Positions 39,110 to 39,185 of a stretch of 39,185 nt of DNA are shown in pieces (the stretch's first letter is position 1; every line of letters starts with the position of its first letter). This stretch comes from Candidatus Parcubacteria bacterium. GTDB taxonomy: Bacteria > Patescibacteriota > Minisyncoccia > UBA6257 > 2-01-FULL-56-20. A program made the position numbers and the translations under genes. Under the pieces are notes generated by a model. That model worked only from the letters and a program-made list of their open reading frames with translations. It ran no database searches and was not told the DNA's origin. The DNA lies in contig DAIEHA010000001.1 in NCBI GenBank assembly GCA_027355945.1, forward strand, positions 67,390 to 106,574, given 5' to 3'.

Positions 39110-39185
39110 ATGCATCCCCGCAGGGCCTTCACCCTCATCGAGCTTCTCGTCGTGATCGCGATCATCGCGATCCTCGCGGTCGTCG
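39110..39185 (+). CDS. Type IV pilin-like protein, 5' end only (cut by window)
   Basis: Starts MHPRRA followed by FTLIELLVVIAIIAILAVVV, again Ala at -1 and Glu at +5. The reading frame runs out of the window. The nucleotide sequence is almost identical to the 5' end of the preceding gene; the rest of the protein cannot be seen, so its outer domain is unknown. Confidence 0.85.
   Translation, partial: MHPRRAFTLIELLVVIAIIAILAVV
39112..39185 (+). repeat. Pilin 5'-end repeat, copy 2 (cut by window)
   Basis: Matches 37935-38008 with one mismatch; direct orientation, 1177 bases apart. Confidence 0.9.

Overview
The window looks like part of the chromosome of a Candidate Phyla Radiation (Patescibacteria) bacterium, most likely Parcubacteria-related. 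I infer this from compact or trimmed housekeeping proteins (RpoA without its C-terminal domain, short L13, short ATP synthase delta and epsilon), short intergenic gaps, very few Shine-Dalgarno sequences, -10 boxes placed almost on the start codons, type IV pilin-like surface proteins, and many one-off secreted or membrane-anchored proteins. The DNA is moderately GC-rich by eye. TGA is used as a normal stop, so there is no sign of recoded UGA. No IS element, integrase, phage gene or CRISPR array is visible, and no gene-free stretch exceeds about 300 bases.

Layout. (1) 1-1727: 3' part of a membrane-anchored protein with a very acidic linker. (2) 1731-5726: a textbook promoter followed by infA-rpmJ-rpsM-rpsK-rpsD-rpoA-rplQ and rplM-rpsI, the classic translation/RNA polymerase block. 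(3) 5740-16079: a surface and accessory island. It holds a frameshifted peptidoglycan-binding protein flanked by a 32-bp copy of the rpsI 3' end, a YdeI-like protein, a 1136-residue multidomain secreted beta-helix protein, a small secreted beta protein, a zinc alcohol dehydrogenase, a membrane-anchored protein and a pilin-like protein. (4) 16161-20420: pentose phosphate genes rpiB, rpe and transketolase as two separate subunits, with two membrane-protein genes between the halves. (5) 20452-26681: the complete F1Fo ATP synthase operon atpB-E-F-H-A-G-D-C, of proton type. (6) 26711-28336: two different beta-class carbonic-anhydrase-like genes, the second resembling the carboxysomal CsoSCA type. 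(7) 28438-31509: a PIG-L deacetylase, a Gmad2-domain protein, an RsbW-like ATPase and the divergent DNA glycosylase pair mpg/nth. (8) 31594-37771: an FAD-linked oxidase, an ABC-2 type exporter with a membrane-anchored partner, SppA and YchF. (9) 37820-39185: tRNA-Lys(UUU) and two tandem pilin-like genes with almost identical 5' ends.

Working together: the core is translation, a non-oxidative pentose phosphate route and a proton ATP synthase, as expected for a small fermentative or episymbiotic cell. The accessory genes are mainly cell-surface: pilins, peptidoglycan-binding modules, a beta-helix adhesin or lyase-like protein and an exporter. The most unusual points are the paired carbonic-anhydrase-like genes, the bidirectional palindromic -10 element between two base-excision-repair genes, the 3Cys-1His cluster motif in endonuclease III, the repeat-flanked surface gene behind rpsI, and the pilin cassette repeat.
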